Shown here: piece by piece, positions 39,980 through 51,176 of the stretch
Layout of the letters: the number at the start of each line of letters is the position of its first letter
How positions within the stretch are numbered: the stretch's first letter is position 1
DNA from: Pseudoips prasinana
Taxonomy: Eukaryota; Arthropoda; Insecta; Lepidoptera; Nolidae
Assembly (NCBI GenBank): GCA_951640165.1
Contig: OX621255.1
Coordinates: forward strand, 28,556,001-28,620,000
DNA: 64,000 nt
Direction: 5' to 3'
The notes under the pieces: generated by a model
What the model was told of the DNA's origin: nothing
The model's input: only the letters and a program-made list of their open reading frames with translations
Databases searched by the model: none
Translations under genes and position numbers: made by a program

Positions 39980-40410
39980 CTATATAGTCATTATGTCATT
40001 ATTACAAAGACTTGCATGTCCAGTTTTAATTATTCTAATTTTAATCTTAATTATTGTTACTATTTACTTATAGCTACAAAACTATGCAGCATGCCTAATT
40101 TTAACTATTTCATTGATGTTTGTTACCTAATGTTGAAATTTGTTGGTTTTGATATAACACTTATTCACGCACACACTTTCAAACAATCACACTGCCACAA
40201 AAATACACACCACTCTGCACCGTACACACACAAAATATTTACAAAATCTACAAATCCACGATCAAGACCCGGCCTTAGAAGTGGTTCTCGCATTTTCTTA
40301 GAATACTGGCGTTACTCACGTGACACGTCACATAATAATAATGAGAATTCCGTACTTTGTCCTCTTAGCTTTAAACCGTACCATTCGATAGTTTAAATAA
40401 TGTAAATGAT

Positions 40411-43323
40411 ATGTTAGATAATTTGGATAACGTTACTTTTTCAAACGCGATAACATGTGACCCAGATGATTGTTCCAAGCTGGTGCCCTCTAACACATGT
40501 TTGACTATTTTATCCCAAAACATTCGCAGTATAAATGCTAATTATGCTGGGCTTTTAACTCTGTTACAAAGAATTATGATACCTAGTGACGTTATTATTC
40601 TTTCAGAATGTTGGCTCTCCCGCAACCCCGTCATTCCGATTCTAGAAGGATATACTTCTCATAAGTCCTCAAAAACCTTTAATCAAAATGACGGAGTAAT
40701 TGTATACGTCAACAGTTTGCTAGCTAATGTGAAAGTTAAAGAACCCATCATATCCGAAGCGAACTGTTTGACAGTCACGGTTGGAACGGATATAGCCATA
40801 ATTGCCGTGTACAGGCCCTATGCATTTAAAGATCCCTCAAAATTTATACAATCTATGGACAGTGTTTTATGTGAGCTTAAATCGTTTAGAAACATCGTAA
40901 TTATGGGAGATATAAATATTGACATTACCTGCAATAATAAAGATGCATACTCACTGGACTATTTGGATCTACTAGGCCACCACGGACTTTTCCCGGGACA
41001 TGCGTTAAAAACACATGGATCTACATGTCTTGATCACGCCAATATAAAGACTTCTTTCTCAAGCACAGTCATGGTGCTAGAATCCACTGTTACAGACCAC
41101 TTTTCAGTTTTACTCTCTCTGTCACCAAATAGAATCAAAGTTCTAAATCCACGCCAAATCACAAAAATAAATGAGGATGAGCTTGCTAATGACATTAGCA
41201 ACATAAGTTTCGATGCCGTCTATGCAACAAAGGATCCAAATTTGGCTACAAAATATTTAATAGAACAACTAATCCTAGCTTTATCTAAAAACATTAAAAC
41301 TATTTCAACTTCACGTAGACGCAGGCCGTTTAAACCCTGGATTACCCAAGGACTACTAAAATGTATGCGCCACAGAGACAATTTGTTTAAAAAGCTTAGA
41401 ACAAATCCAACAAATGAAGTCCTCGTGGTGTCCTACAGAAGGTATCGTAATTATTGTACAAATCTGCTACGAAAAGCAAAGAGAGATTATGAGAGACTAG
41501 AATTTGAAAAAGCAGGTAGAAATTCTAAGCAGCTATGGCGTGTTATTAAGAGTGTCACAAATATAGGACAACTGAAGTCATCAGCCCATGACCTCATAGC
41601 GAATAATCAAGATAAGCAGGGCACTATAAATCATATTAATGATTACTTCGCAAATGTAGGGAGACGCCTAGCTGATAAAATACATAGAAACCCTCGATCT
41701 TTTTCGTTACCCGACCCCCAGAAGGAGTCTTTTGTATTGCTTAAGACAAATGAGCTAGAGGTGGAACACTTAATCCTATCACTTAAGAGTGATTGTGCAG
41801 TTGGTTGGGACGGTATCTCTTCTAGTTTTCTAAAACGGCATAGAAACATTATTGTACCTCCACTGACACATGTTTGCAACCTTTGCCTAGACTCTGGTGT
41901 CTTCCCTAACTGGTTCAAACAGGCAACTGTTCACCCAATTTTTAAATCTGGAGATCGTGACCGTGTCGAAAACTATAGGCCCATATCAGTTCTGCCAGCA
42001 CTGTCCAAGATACTGGAAAAAATCATAAATACAAGGCTGGTTGCATATTTAGAGGAACGCAATCTTTTGTCGATTAACCAGTTTGGCTTTCGAAAAAATC
42101 TATCGACTGCTGATGCTGTTCACAAACTGGTTAATCACATAGCTCAGAAACTTGACAACGGTAAGAAATGTGTTGCATTGTTTCTGGATCTCGCGAAGGC
42201 ATTCGACACGGTCTCGATTCCCATCTTAATATCTAAGCTCGAATGCCTGGGTATACGAGGTACCCAGCTATCCTTATTTCAGAGCTATCTTACAAATAGA
42301 ACACAGAGTGCCAAAATTGGAACCTACTCCAGCTCTGACCTGAATGTAGTTTTTGGTGTGCCACAGGGCAGTATTCTTGGTCCCAGTTTATTTTTAATTT
42401 ACATGAATGACCTGTGTTGCCTCGACCTAGAAAGTGGTACAATATTTTCCTATGCGGACGATACAGCACTCGTGTTTGCGTCGGACAGCTGGGAAGAGTC
42501 ATATCGCCTTGCTCAGAAGGGTTTCGATACTGTCAGTGAATGGCTGAAGAACAATTTGCTTACCCTAAACATATCGAAAACAAAGCTGATAAATTTTTCA
42601 ATTCGAAATACCAAGGTGTCAGTTACAAGCTCGCTTAATGTTGCTGCCCAGGTGACACTATCAAATGGTAGTAGCGGCGGCAGTGGCACCCTTGATCACT
42701 GTAAGATTGAACGAGTCACTTCGATAAAGTATCTAGGCATAGTGATTGACTCCAACCTTACATTCAAAGAATACATAATACACCTATCAAATAGAGTGCG
42801 CAAACTAATGTACATTTTTAAACAACTACGCAATTCAGCAGATGCTGTTGTCATGAAGATGACATATCAGGCACTGTGTCAATCAATTTTGGTCTATTGT
42901 ATCTCTTCCTGGGGCGGGGCAGCTAAATCCCACTATATTCGGATCGAACGTGCGCAGAGAGCGGTTCTTAAGGTGTGCTGTTTCAAGCCAAGACTTTATC
43001 CCACCGTCAAGCTCTATGAATATTGTCAGGTCCTTACGGTTAGGCAATTGTTTGTACTGACCACCGTTACTAAGCAACACTCTATTTCCAACTATTCACA
43101 GCAAACAAATCGCCGTAACCGTATAGTTGCCTTGGCTACTCCACTTAAAACCTCTTTCAGTGGAAGATTCTTTGTTTTCCTCGGACCCTACCTTTACAAC
43201 AAATTAAACCAAATTCTTTCCCTACACCCAATGAACAAGCATAACTGTAAAATCACTTTACATGCCTGGCTACAAAGCCAAACATATACTGCCACAGAAG
43301 CTCTCCTTAACGTGTTAGTCTAA
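40411..43323 (+). CDS. LINE ORF2: endonuclease-reverse transcriptase, open frame
   Basis: 970 residues with no interruption. APE-like endonuclease in about residues 28-235: ILSQNIRS (N37), ILSECWLS (E66), AVYRPY, IVIMGDINIDI (D167, N169), TCLDHANIK and TVTDHFSVL (D229, H230). Reverse transcriptase in about 500-760: VHPIFKSGDRDRVENYRPIS, FLDLAKAFDTVS (D593), FGVPQGSILGPSLFLIYMND and SYADDTALV (YADD 681-684). C-terminal YCISSWGGAAKSHYIRIERA follows at about 860. All catalytic residues I would expect are present. It would nick target DNA and prime cDNA synthesis there. Together with intact ORF1 this makes the element potentially active, if the promoter and 3' end also work. Confidence 0.9.
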   Translation: MLDNLDNVTFSNAITCDPDDCSKLVPSNTCLTILSQNIRSINANYAGLLTLLQRIMIPSDVIILSECWLSRNPVIPILEGYTSHKSSKTFNQNDGVIVYVNSLLANVKVKEPIISEANCLTVTVGTDIAIIAVYRPYAFKDPSKFIQSMDSVLCELKSFRNIVIMGDINIDITCNNKDAYSLDYLDLLGHHGLFPGHALKTHGSTCLDHANIKTSFSSTVMVLESTVTDHFSVLLSLSPNRIKVLNPRQITKINEDELANDISNISFDAVYATKDPNLATKYLIEQLILALSKNIKTISTSRRRRPFKPWITQGLLKCMRHRDNLFKKLRTNPTNEVLVVSYRRYRNYCTNLLRKAKRDYERLEFEKAGRNSKQLWRVIKSVTNIGQLKSSAHDLIANNQDKQGTINHINDYFANVGRRLADKIHRNPRSFSLPDPQKESFVLLKTNELEVEHLILSLKSDCAVGWDGISSSFLKRHRNIIVPPLTHVCNLCLDSGVFPNWFKQATVHPIFKSGDRDRVENYRPISVLPALSKILEKIINTRLVAYLEERNLLSINQFGFRKNLSTADAVHKLVNHIAQKLDNGKKCVALFLDLAKAFDTVSIPILISKLECLGIRGTQLSLFQSYLTNRTQSAKIGTYSSSDLNVVFGVPQGSILGPSLFLIYMNDLCCLDLESGTIFSYADDTALVFASDSWEESYRLAQKGFDTVSEWLKNNLLTLNISKTKLINFSIRNTKVSVTSSLNVAAQVTLSNGSSGGSGTLDHCKIERVTSIKYLGIVIDSNLTFKEYIIHLSNRVRKLMYIFKQLRNSADAVVMKMTYQALCQSILVYCISSWGGAAKSHYIRIERAQRAVLKVCCFKPRLYPTVKLYEYCQVLTVRQLFVLTTVTKQHSISNYSQQTNRRNRIVALATPLKTSFSGRFFVFLGPYLYNKLNQILSLHPMNKHNCKITLHAWLQSQTYTATEALLNVLV

Positions 43324-43732
43324 TCAGACTCATCCTCTAACACTCTCTCTAACACACACACACACATACACATCACGCACCCACAAACTTACATTCATAA
43401 AAACCACCAACGTTTGTACTTTAACTTTTTAATTATTATTTTACTTAAATTACTGTAATACTCTCTTGTGTCTTTTTTTATAATAAGCTCACTAATCGTT
43501 TGAAATATTTGTTATTTGCTGTGATACCAGATGTAAGCTATCAATTGTGTAACTTTAAACAGGTGGGGACCTGGTGACCTGTATTACAGGTGTTACTACC
43601 TACCACAGGCACCAGCGCTCCACAACCAAAAAAAAAAAAAAAAAAAATCTTTGGCTACTTTTTACATGTAAATATTGTTTGTATTATTTGGCTTGTGGTG
43701 AGAAATAAACAATTATTATTATTATTATTATT

Positions 43733-43849
43733 TATATCTAGCAAGTAGTTTTTTTTTAATACGTCATAAACCGCAATTTGCTTTCATTTAATCAACTGAA
43801 ATACTTGCTGCTACGGAACCCTTCATGTGCGAGTCCGACTCGCACTTGG
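43733..43849 (+). repeat. GGTTCCGT repeat, right half of the split copy
   Basis: ATCTAGCAAGTAGTTTTTTT ... GGAACCCTTCATGTGCGAGT matches 2928-3041 of the intact copy and completes the half at 37993-38436. Confidence 0.8.
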
Positions 43850-43943
43850 CGTACGCCAACCGCACAGCCATTTGATCTGATAAACATACTTATATATTTC
43901 CAAATACATAAATATTATAGCTGCATTATACCAGACACAGACA

Positions 43944-44128
43944 AATCACACTATAATATAAAGGCGAAAGTGTGTGTGAGAGCGTGTATGTTTGTTAATG
44001 CTTACCGTCTAAACGGCTGGCGCTATTTTAATAAAATTTGGTATGGAGTTAGCTGAGACCCTGGATTAACACATAGGCTATAATTTATAAAGTTTAACGC
44101 GGGTAAAACCGCGGGGCACAGCTAGTAA
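43944..44128 (+). mobile_element. Short Helitron-like element
   Basis: It begins TCACACTATAATATAAAGGC and ends CGCGGGTAAAACCGCGGGGC ACAGCTAG; hairpin and CTAG end intact. Confidence 0.75.
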
Positions 44129-44138
44129 TCAATATAAT

Positions 44139-44340
44139 CCTTACTAATATTATGAATGCGAAAGGTACTCAGTCTGACGCGCATACATCCCAAAACTACT
44201 GACGCGATTTAAATGAAATTAGATACTTTTAGGAGCTACTTATTATGCGAAAAAAGGATTGTAAGCGGTTAAAAGAGGGGATGAAAAGTTGTATGGAAGT
44301 ATAGTTATGTTTAGAGCTAGAAGCAGCAAGCAGCAGCTGC
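44139..44340 (+). mobile_element. Helitron-like 5' fragment, second subfamily
   Basis: TCCTTACTAATATTATGAAT GCGAAAGGTACTCAGTC, CTACTGACGCGATTTAAATG and GAAAAAAGGATTGTAAGCGG lie in order. The 3' terminus is missing. Confidence 0.5.
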
Positions 44341-44355
44341 AATACTGGAAATGAA

Positions 44356-44575
44356 AGAAAGAAAAAATCATTTATTCATTACCAGGACAGACATAACAAT
44401 GAAATTATACAATAACAGAAAAACAAACAATGAAAATCTTATACTTAATATTCGTTAGTCCGTTCTAGGTGAAAAGGCATCTATCTCAGCATTGGCCGTC
44501 ACAATACTGCGACAGCGCTGATATTCTGATAGCGCCCGACTGTGACGTCCATGGATAGTTAACCCCCATTACATA
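44356..44575 (-). mobile_element. LINE-like 3' UTR fragment with TTTC tail
   Basis: Minus-strand copy of the sequence at 9036-9265: GAAAGAAAGAAAAAATCATT tail, TTCATTACCAGGACAGACAT, GTCACAATACTGCGACAGCG. Confidence 0.5.
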
Positions 44576-45540
44576 CTATAATAAAATTAAATGAAATAAC
44601 AACTATTTGATAAACTAAATACATTAATAATACAAATAAAAAGAATTTAATAGATAGAAATATGTACCTACCTAAGTATGTCGAAAAAAAAATAAGAAAA
44701 AAATAATAGTAATTCTTTAATTTTTAAATTAAACTAATATTTATTATTAATTAACTAACGAGGCAGTTATAATAAAAATATAAGATAGTTACTGCCCAAA
44801 GTCACTGGCATAATGTGAACTGGGCTTTAAAAACTAGAGTTCCACTCCCCTTCATTTGTTATGAGAAAAATAGCTTATTGAGGAAATCTTGATGTATTTA
44901 GGTATGAATCGAAGCTTACTGCCGTTATTCGATTCTTTTGATCGTTTAGTTCGTTAGGACGCCGGTTTCATAGATTTCATCTTAAAATTTGTATAATATT
45001 GTATTTTTTGTGGAGGATTACTGCTTTTGTAGGAGCTTATAGGTTTCTCTACGATAACGAAACGGCTGAGAATATTCGTAAGACGTATCTTTTTGCGCGA
45101 AAAATATATTTGTCTAGTATTAAAATTAAGGGGGCAAAAATACGGTTTTAAAAACAAAACACCGACTTCAAACCTACTAAAATGTATAACATGATTTCAG
45201 CTACACGCTAAGTTAAAATATGAAGTTGGAGCCCATAAATAGACCGAACCGAAAGAAAACGAATATTTTTTTAATTTTTTTTATGCGGGACTAGTCCCTC
45301 CCTCTTACCCACCACTGCAACTCCTGTAAGCCAGGATCAACAGTGGCACACAATGAAATGTCACTGAGCGGTGAAGCTCAGGCATGTCCCGGGGAATCGC
45401 TTTAACTGTCTTGGATCCCGCAACGAATTTAATCAGAAACAGAAAAAAGGAGGAGTTAGAAAATGAATAGTTCCACTTCCCGAAAAAAGAATACGAATAT
45501 ATGTACGAGTACGGATCGGCTCCAATTTCTACGTGGAGAT
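44576..45540. other. Unassigned stretch
   Basis: Very AT-rich to 45250. Then a block at 45290-45430 (CTTACCCACCACTGCAACTC ... GGCATGTCCCGGGGAATCGC) looks like an unclassified repeat. A minus frame at 44954-45157 has no recognisable motif. Confidence 0.3.
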
Positions 45541-45660
45541 CAAACCCACGACCTGCTAAGGCAGATGCTGTGGGTTCGATCCTCGCCCAGGACAAATCTT
45601 TGTGTGATGAGTACTTCTGTAACAGAACTTGACAGTTTTGCCTCCATAAAAAATTTAGAT
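45541..45660 (+). mobile_element. tRNA-headed SINE fragment
   Basis: GCTGTGGGTTCGATCCTCGC (box B) is followed by GGACAAATCTTTGTGTGATGAG, the usual SINE body start. Box A is not clear. Confidence 0.45.
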
Positions 45661-45969
45661 ATCTTATCTATACATATAATAAAATGGCAGAATACGTGGC
45701 AGCACCAACAGCGTCCTTCGCATGATCGCTAGTCGGCCAGACTGTATTTACGTCAATCATTGCTGCGCCATTTCGCATGGGATGACGCAGCAAGGAATGG
45801 TAAATTTGTTACATATTTTAAAACACTTATATATATTACTAACACTAGTTTATAAGAAAGTTGTTACTTATTGATTGGACACTAATTTGGTCTGGAAATA
45901 AAGTCTTATTATTATTATTAACCACCAATTAAAACATAAATAAAATTAAATTAAAATCGTTGGCAAGTC
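45661..45969. other. Probable LINE 3' end, otherwise unassigned
   Basis: 45880-45920 (GGTCTGGAAATAAAGTCTTATTATTATTATTA) has a polyadenylation-like signal and TTA-repeat tail as in LINE 3' ends. A short inverted pair TTGCTGCGCCAT/GACGCAGCAA lies at 45760-45795. Confidence 0.35.
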
Positions 45970-47166
45970 AAAACTGTACATTGAATATTTTTTAAAAAGG
46001 ATACCTGGGGCGTTATCTACAATCGATGCCGAAGCCAAAAATATAGTTTTTAGAATTTTTGTCTGTTTATCTGTTTGTCTGTATGTATGTCCGGGTTAAA
46101 CTCAAAAAGCACTGCATGGATTTACTAAAAATTTTGCATGAATATTACTTAGAGGTCGTGTCAACATATAGGCTATTATCACGCTATCAAATCAAATCAA
46201 ATATTTTATTTGTTCAACATAGGTACTTACATAAAGGTTTTAAGTACGATGACATAATATATGGACGCTATGTTTTGCCGTTGAGGTATACAAATATAAT
46301 TTAACTTAGCTATAGCTATATCTACTTAAGAACTAAATGAGAACTTACAATAAAAATAAAAACTATCGGAAGAAAACAAAGTTAAATATTTCTAAGTGAA
46401 AACAAAAAAAAACATACAACAACATATTTTAATTATATTTTGAAAATTGAATATATATAAATATATATAATATTTTAAAATACTTAAACTTATGACTATT
46501 TTATATTACATTATCATTTAAAAAATCTTCAACAGCATAATAACATTTTTCCAATAAAAGTGAGTGAATAGTTTACTTAAACTTTATTAAGGGCAAATTT
46601 TTATGCTATTGGGTATTTTATTATAAAATTTCGGAGCTATTCCAAAAAAGCTTTTCTTCATTAAGGCGGTTTTACATTTTATGTGGCAAAGTTGATTAAT
46701 GTATTGTGAGCGCATGGCAGTCTTTTTTATATCGGACAGTTTTTGAAAGTGTTGTGGATTGATTTTAACAAATAGAGCAGTCTCGTAAATGTACATAGAT
46801 GGCAGAGTTAGCAAGTTTAGAGATTTAGAATGGGGTTTGCAAGATTCTGTAGTTTTTAAGCCACACATGGAACGTACAAATCGTTTCTGTGCTATAAAAA
46901 CAGTCGCTCTCTCAGTGGATAGCCCCTAAAAAATAATACCAAATCTAATAACTGATGCAACCAATCCGTGATAGGCTATCAAAAGTGTTTGTGTATTTAC
47001 TTTTTTTGACAGTTGAAACAGTGCATAGGCAGATTTATTCAATTTTAAACATATTTGTTCGATGTGTGGTTTCCATGTGAGTTTACTATCAATTATCACC
47101 TACGGGAGAGGAGCTGTGATAATTTATAAAGTTTAACGCGGGTAAAACCGCGGGGCACAGCTAGTA
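45970..47166 (+). mobile_element. Helitron-like element interrupted by a LINE fragment
   Basis: The left part (45970-46189) matches the reverse of 36330-36535 (GCCGAAGCCAAAAATATAGT, GTCAACATATAGGCTATTAT). It resumes after the LINE at about 47094 (CACCTACGGGAGAGGAGCTG) and ends GCGGGTAAAACCGCGGGGCA CAGCTAG, before a T. Confidence 0.75.
46190..47093 (-). pseudogene. CR1-like LINE 3' fragment (same family as 29110-34572)
   Basis: A minus-strand copy whose 3' tail is ATTTGATTTGATTTGAT. The frame at 46868-46587 encodes SLNLLTLPSMYIYETALFVK and NQLCHIKCKTALMKKSFFGI, closely paralleling SFKLLTLPSLYILETALFVK and NQLCHTKCKTALM of the LINE at 29.5 kb. The upstream coding part is frameshifted. The 5' truncation falls in the region equivalent to the KLTWKPH motif. 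Confidence 0.8.
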
Positions 47167-47594
47167 CTTTAATAAGAATGGTAAATAAGCACTAGAAACA
47201 CGTAAATTCACAAAATAAATATTAATCGAATCCCTACTAACCAATTATAAATGAGAGGTTGTCGTCCTCTTATTTAAAACCGTTAATGGGGATTTTGTTT
47301 TTATAGTAACGACAGGTCGTTTAGACCATTGACTTAGAGACGGACACGTGTACGGACATACAACTGTACATGACAGAAATGTGGCTTAGTGTTACGGAAC
47401 CCTGAATATTTATTATTTCCTCGTACAAAAAATGTTTCAAAAATGTCATGTTCATATGAGTGACGTAATCATGTCACGCGCCTGGCTAACCACCCTCACG
47501 TGAAAGCCCAGCGGCTACCAGCCCATGTGTGTAGGTTATGAGTTCAATAATTAAATTTTAATTTAGTTCAATTAATTTATTTACTGAATACGTG
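47167..47594. other. Unassigned stretch
   Basis: GTACGGACATACAACTG..GTTACGGAACCC near 47350-47402 hints at the GGTTCCGT class. Otherwise nothing is recognised. Confidence 0.3.
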
Positions 47595-47830
47595 TAAAGG
47601 AGAGCACGTAAAGCCGTCGGTCCTGTGCTTGACCTCTTTCCGGTCGTGTTGCTAGGCGTCCTATCGAATCATGAGAGTGATGGAATGGAAAGTGCTCCTG
47701 CGTTTGCGTACACACTTGAGCACTATAATATTTGTTGAGTATTGAGTATATCCCGCGCAGATGGCTAATCTCTGTTGAGACTGGCCGCCGTGGCCGAAAT
47801 TCTGCTAGGAGGACATTATTATTTATTATA
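47595..47830 (+). repeat. SINE body repeat (CGTAAAGCCGT family)
   Basis: GCACGTAAAGCCGTCGGTCC, CTCTTTCCGGTCGTGTTGC, GCGTACACACTTGAGCACTA and GCTAGGAGGACATTATTATT. This is the same body as in the SINE at 48805-49100, but its tRNA head is missing. Confidence 0.6.
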
Positions 47831-47939
47831 AGTGTAAAGGATGTTACAGGAATAATGTTCATTCAATATTGCTCATGCTCCTTTTAAAAAAAGATATTTT
47901 ATACAGATATGGAGTTTTGTACTCCCTCGGATATCCAGC

Positions 47940-48232
47940 AGCAGGTGAACCAAAGTAACCGACATCGCCGTCAGAATTGCCAAGCTGAAGTGGCAGTGGG
48001 CAGGCCACATAGCTCGTAGAGCCGACGGCCGTTGGGGCAGAAAGGTTCTCGAGTGGCGACCACGAACCGGAAGACGCAGCGTGGGCAGGCCCCCTACAAG
48101 ATGTACCGATGATCTTGTGAGGGTCGCTGGAAATCGCTGGATGCGGATAGCGCAAGACTGGCAGTTGTGAAGATCTTTGGGGAAGGCCTTTGTCCAGCAG
48201 TGGTCGTCTTTTCGCCTGATATGATGCTGATA
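47940..48232 (+). mobile_element. RTE LINE 3' fragment
   Basis: AGGTGAACCAAAGTAACCGA through GGCAGAAAGGTTCTCGAGTG to TTTTCGCCTGATATGATGCT. It starts downstream of the LRDRIRN region; the tail is degenerate. Confidence 0.8.
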
Positions 48233-48253
48233 ATATTCCAATATTACTCCTTT

Positions 48254-48713
48254 TAGGGTTCCGTAGCCAAATAGCAAAAAACGGAACCCTTATAGATTCG
48301 TCATGTCTGTCTGTCTGTCTGTCTGTCCGTCCGTCCGTATGTCACAGCCACTTTTTTCCGAAACTACTCGTATAAGAGCTGTACTGTTGAAACTTGGTAA
48401 ATAGATGTATTCTGTGAACCGCATTAAGATTTTCACACAAAAATAGACTGAATAGTTTGTGAGAGAGACACTTCCAAAGTGGAAAAATGAGTGCCCCCCC
48501 ACCCCCTGTAACTCCTAAAATAAGAGAATGATAAAACTAAAAAAATATATTATGTACATTAATTACCATGTAAACTAAGAACGAAAACGTTTTTTTTTAA
48601 TGCGTCGTAGATCGTAAACCGCAATTTACCTTTCATTTAATCAACTGAAATACTTGCTGCCGCGGAACCCTTCATGGGCGAGTCCAACTCGCACTTGGCC
48701 GGTTTTTTTAAAT
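48254..48713 (+). repeat. GGTTCCGT repeat copy
   Basis: AGGGTTCCGTAGCCAAATAG to GGCGAGTCCAACTCGCACTT GGCCGG and a T-run. It lacks about 130 bp of the middle relative to 2455-3048. Confidence 0.7.
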
Positions 48714-48804
48714 ATATTTTATATTGATACGGAGTTTTTTCCTTCGGATATCCGCGGATACGCATAGGGAGATCCGGCACATCACATATTAGCATGCTTC
48801 GTTA

Positions 48805-49100
48805 CTGCCTCGCCTCGTTAGTCTAGCGGTAGCATGTTCAACCGTAGTTAATGAGGTCATGAGTTCAAATCCCGGTTCGTGCCAAAAAGTGATTGTGAGA
48901 ATTTTCCTTAAAACGAAATTTCTCAGTATCAGCCCGTTTGAGAATAGGCGGTATTACATCCCCGTGCCTCGTAGAGTATGTAAAGCCGTCGGGCCTGTAC
49001 CTGATCTCTTTCCGGTCGTGCAAATATGTCCTGCGAAGTTGGCTAGTCTCCATTAAAACTGGCCACCTTGGTCTAAACTTGGCCTGGAGGACATTATTTT
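48805..49100 (+). mobile_element. tRNA-headed SINE with CGTAAAGCCGT body, complete copy
   Basis: The head reads GTTAGTCTAGCGGTAGCATG (box A) and GAGTTCAAATCCCGG (box B). The body includes GTATGTAAAGCCGTCGGGCC, CTCTTTCCGGTCGTGC and CTTGGCCTGGAGGACATTATT. It shows that the head-less repeats at 10963 and 47595 belong to a tRNA-SINE. Confidence 0.65.
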
Positions 49101-49834
49101 TAGCATGCCCTGGAAGCCTAACTTACTACAGACAAGGCTTAAGTCGTAGCTCCATTCTGAGCTAACTCATTTAAGGTTTTACCTATAAGTAGACAAAAAA
49201 TATACAGTTTTCTATGAAAGTAGGGCAGGGGTCACAAAATGTCCTTTGATGAATCTTTAATTTTATAACATTTACCTACAACCCTACCTACCTGAGTTTG
49301 CAAATCGGGTAAAATGAAAATGTGTCCAGAATGCGAACGTTATTCTTATGCGGCCTTGACATACTGAATTTATTAACTGTAAATAATTCATGGAAGGAAT
49401 CCTTCTTAAAATATCTTCGTGATCTTGTAAGGGAAAATAATTTGTAATTACTTATTTTTCTTTGTGTTATGGAGGGTCGACCCCGGTTGAACAGACGCCA
49501 GCACATCAAGCTACCCCAATCTCTCAAATTTCCCCAACTGAAAGTGAACGTTATACTTATGTGATAAAGTTGAAAATCGATAAAAGAGATTTGACAGATT
49601 GGGGTAGGTGAATGTGCTGGCGTTTGTACGTTATGTGGTCGTCGTTAAGCCATGTCGAAAGCCTACTGGCCAGTAATCACTGTCCATAAGATAAAATAAT
49701 ATATTTGATGTAATTTGTAATGGCTGCAATTAAAACCGTTCGAAACAAACACACAATAGTATTCCTTTCTTTAAAAATTTTACTTTCCTACTTTGTCTAG
49801 TCTACAAATATATAAAATTAGCTGTTTAAAAAAA
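49101..49834. other. Unassigned stretch with a foldback element
   Basis: 49491-49627 is a foldback of about 137 bp with imperfect ~40-bp arms (ACGCCAGCACAT..GCTACCCCAATCT). No gene recognised elsewhere. Confidence 0.45.
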
Positions 49835-49978
49835 ATATATATAGCTTATGTGTTAATCCAGGGTGTCAGCTAACTCCATACCAAATTTTGTTAAAATCGC
49901 TCCAGCCGTTTAGCCATGAAGAAGTAACAAATATACACACTCATACACTCACAGCTTTCGCCTTTATAATATTACCCA
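49835..49978 (-). mobile_element. Short Helitron-like element, 3' end missing
   Basis: Minus-strand TATAAAGGCGAAAGCTGTGA, CTTCATGGCTAAACGGCTGG, TTTGGTATGGAGTTAGCTGA, as in the copies at 26606 and 51319. The hairpin/CTAG end is lost. Confidence 0.65.
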
Positions 49979-50110
49979 GTCAGTTCATAGATGAGTGACC
50001 GTTAGGGTGGTTTAATTCTGGGCATCCCCGTGCTTCGGAAGGCACGTTAAGCGGTCGGTCCCGGTTGTAGCCATTAGGCGACAGTCGGGCCTCGGGCCAC
50101 GGGTATCTTT
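49979..50110 (+). mobile_element. 5S-like SINE, partial
   Basis: GTCAGTTCATAGATGAGTGACCG, CCGTGCTTCGGAAGGCACGT and GGTCCCGGTTGTAGCCATTA match the SINE at 35985-36110. Confidence 0.5.
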
Positions 50111-50574
50111 AGTTCTGTCAATTTAATTTTTACGCGTAATTAGTGAGCGAAAATAAGCGCTCTATCGCTTGTGACGACGGTGATTGTTGAAAAAAATTCA
50201 ATCAACAGAAAGCGTAGCTATCAATAACCCGTGAATTCAGTTCTTCATATAATATTCAAATTTTCCGATGAAGCAGACCTTTTAAGCTAACGTCGTGATG
50301 AAAAATAACATATTATTTTATATGGAAATTAGTAAACAACAAAATTGGTAAGGTAAAATTGTTAAAAAAATTGATCACGTCCTTTGCTTTTCGTTTCGCG
50401 TATAAAAATTGTGAACCGAATGAAGGCTAAATTGAATGGCCTTTCTATTACAAATGACATTTACTAGATTTTTTAAGATTTCTTGTTGTAAAATTTGTTT
50501 AGTTTTAGATACTGTCTGAAATTTTAGTAAAATATAGCTTAAACTATACATTTCGCTAATTAAACCTAAACATA
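50111..50574. other. Unassigned AT-rich stretch
   Basis: No feature recognised. Confidence 0.3.
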
Positions 50575-50790
50575 ATCTCTTTGACAATAACTTAATATAA
50601 GGTAGCTAAATATCATTACTATCATGAAATAAATTTTAAAAATGTTTTGATACCTAAATGTGTACCTAAATATCTACATGTAAATAGAAATAATTATGTA
50701 TACTTAACTATATTACTACAAACATGTTCTGACTATTTACAAGCTCTTTTTTAAAGTCTACGTGAATAAAAACCTTTTTTATTTTATTTA
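50575..50790 (+). repeat. Retroposon family with AATAAAAACC 3' end
   Basis: TGACAATAACTTAATATAAGG, CTAAATATCATTACTATCAT, CTACAAACATGTTCTGACTA and GTCTACGTGAATAAAAACCT. A complete-looking copy of about 200 bp. Confidence 0.65.
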
Positions 50791-51176
50791 AATTCTCGCC
50801 AAAAGATGTAGTAAACAATGGTATTCTTAAAAAAAACTGTAAACTCTTTTAAACGCCACGGCACATTTAAAACCGTACCATTCTCAAATGATTAAAACCT
50901 TTTTCGTACAGTATTTTTAGAGACACAAAAATAAAATTAAACCTGCCAAGGTATTTGCGAGTTATACTAGTAATTTCTGTTGTTGTCGGTAAACTTCAAA
51001 ACAAAAGATCTATAAATAGACAAGACATAAGAGGAAGCGGATGTGACGAGCGCTATCGCAAGGACGGCACGGCCATGAATTGATTATATTGTTACTCGGC
51101 ACAGTACTGCATTTATTGAGAATTTACACTGAAGATGAATAAATACGTAACCAATTTCAAAGGTATATTTCGCAAC
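50791..51176. other. Unassigned stretch
   Basis: No feature recognised. Confidence 0.3.

Larger units (their letters stand above)
38437..43732 (+). mobile_element. Full-length LINE (CR1/Jockey group) with two open ORFs
   Basis: It begins with a C-run (about 38437-38450) and CTCCGTGGTGTCACAGTGAT, has a 600-bp 5' UTR, ORF1, ORF2 and a 3' UTR with AAATAAACAATTATTATTATT. The flanks are the two halves of one GGTTCCGT repeat, so both ends are the true insertion points. No obvious long target duplication is seen. Confidence 0.88.
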
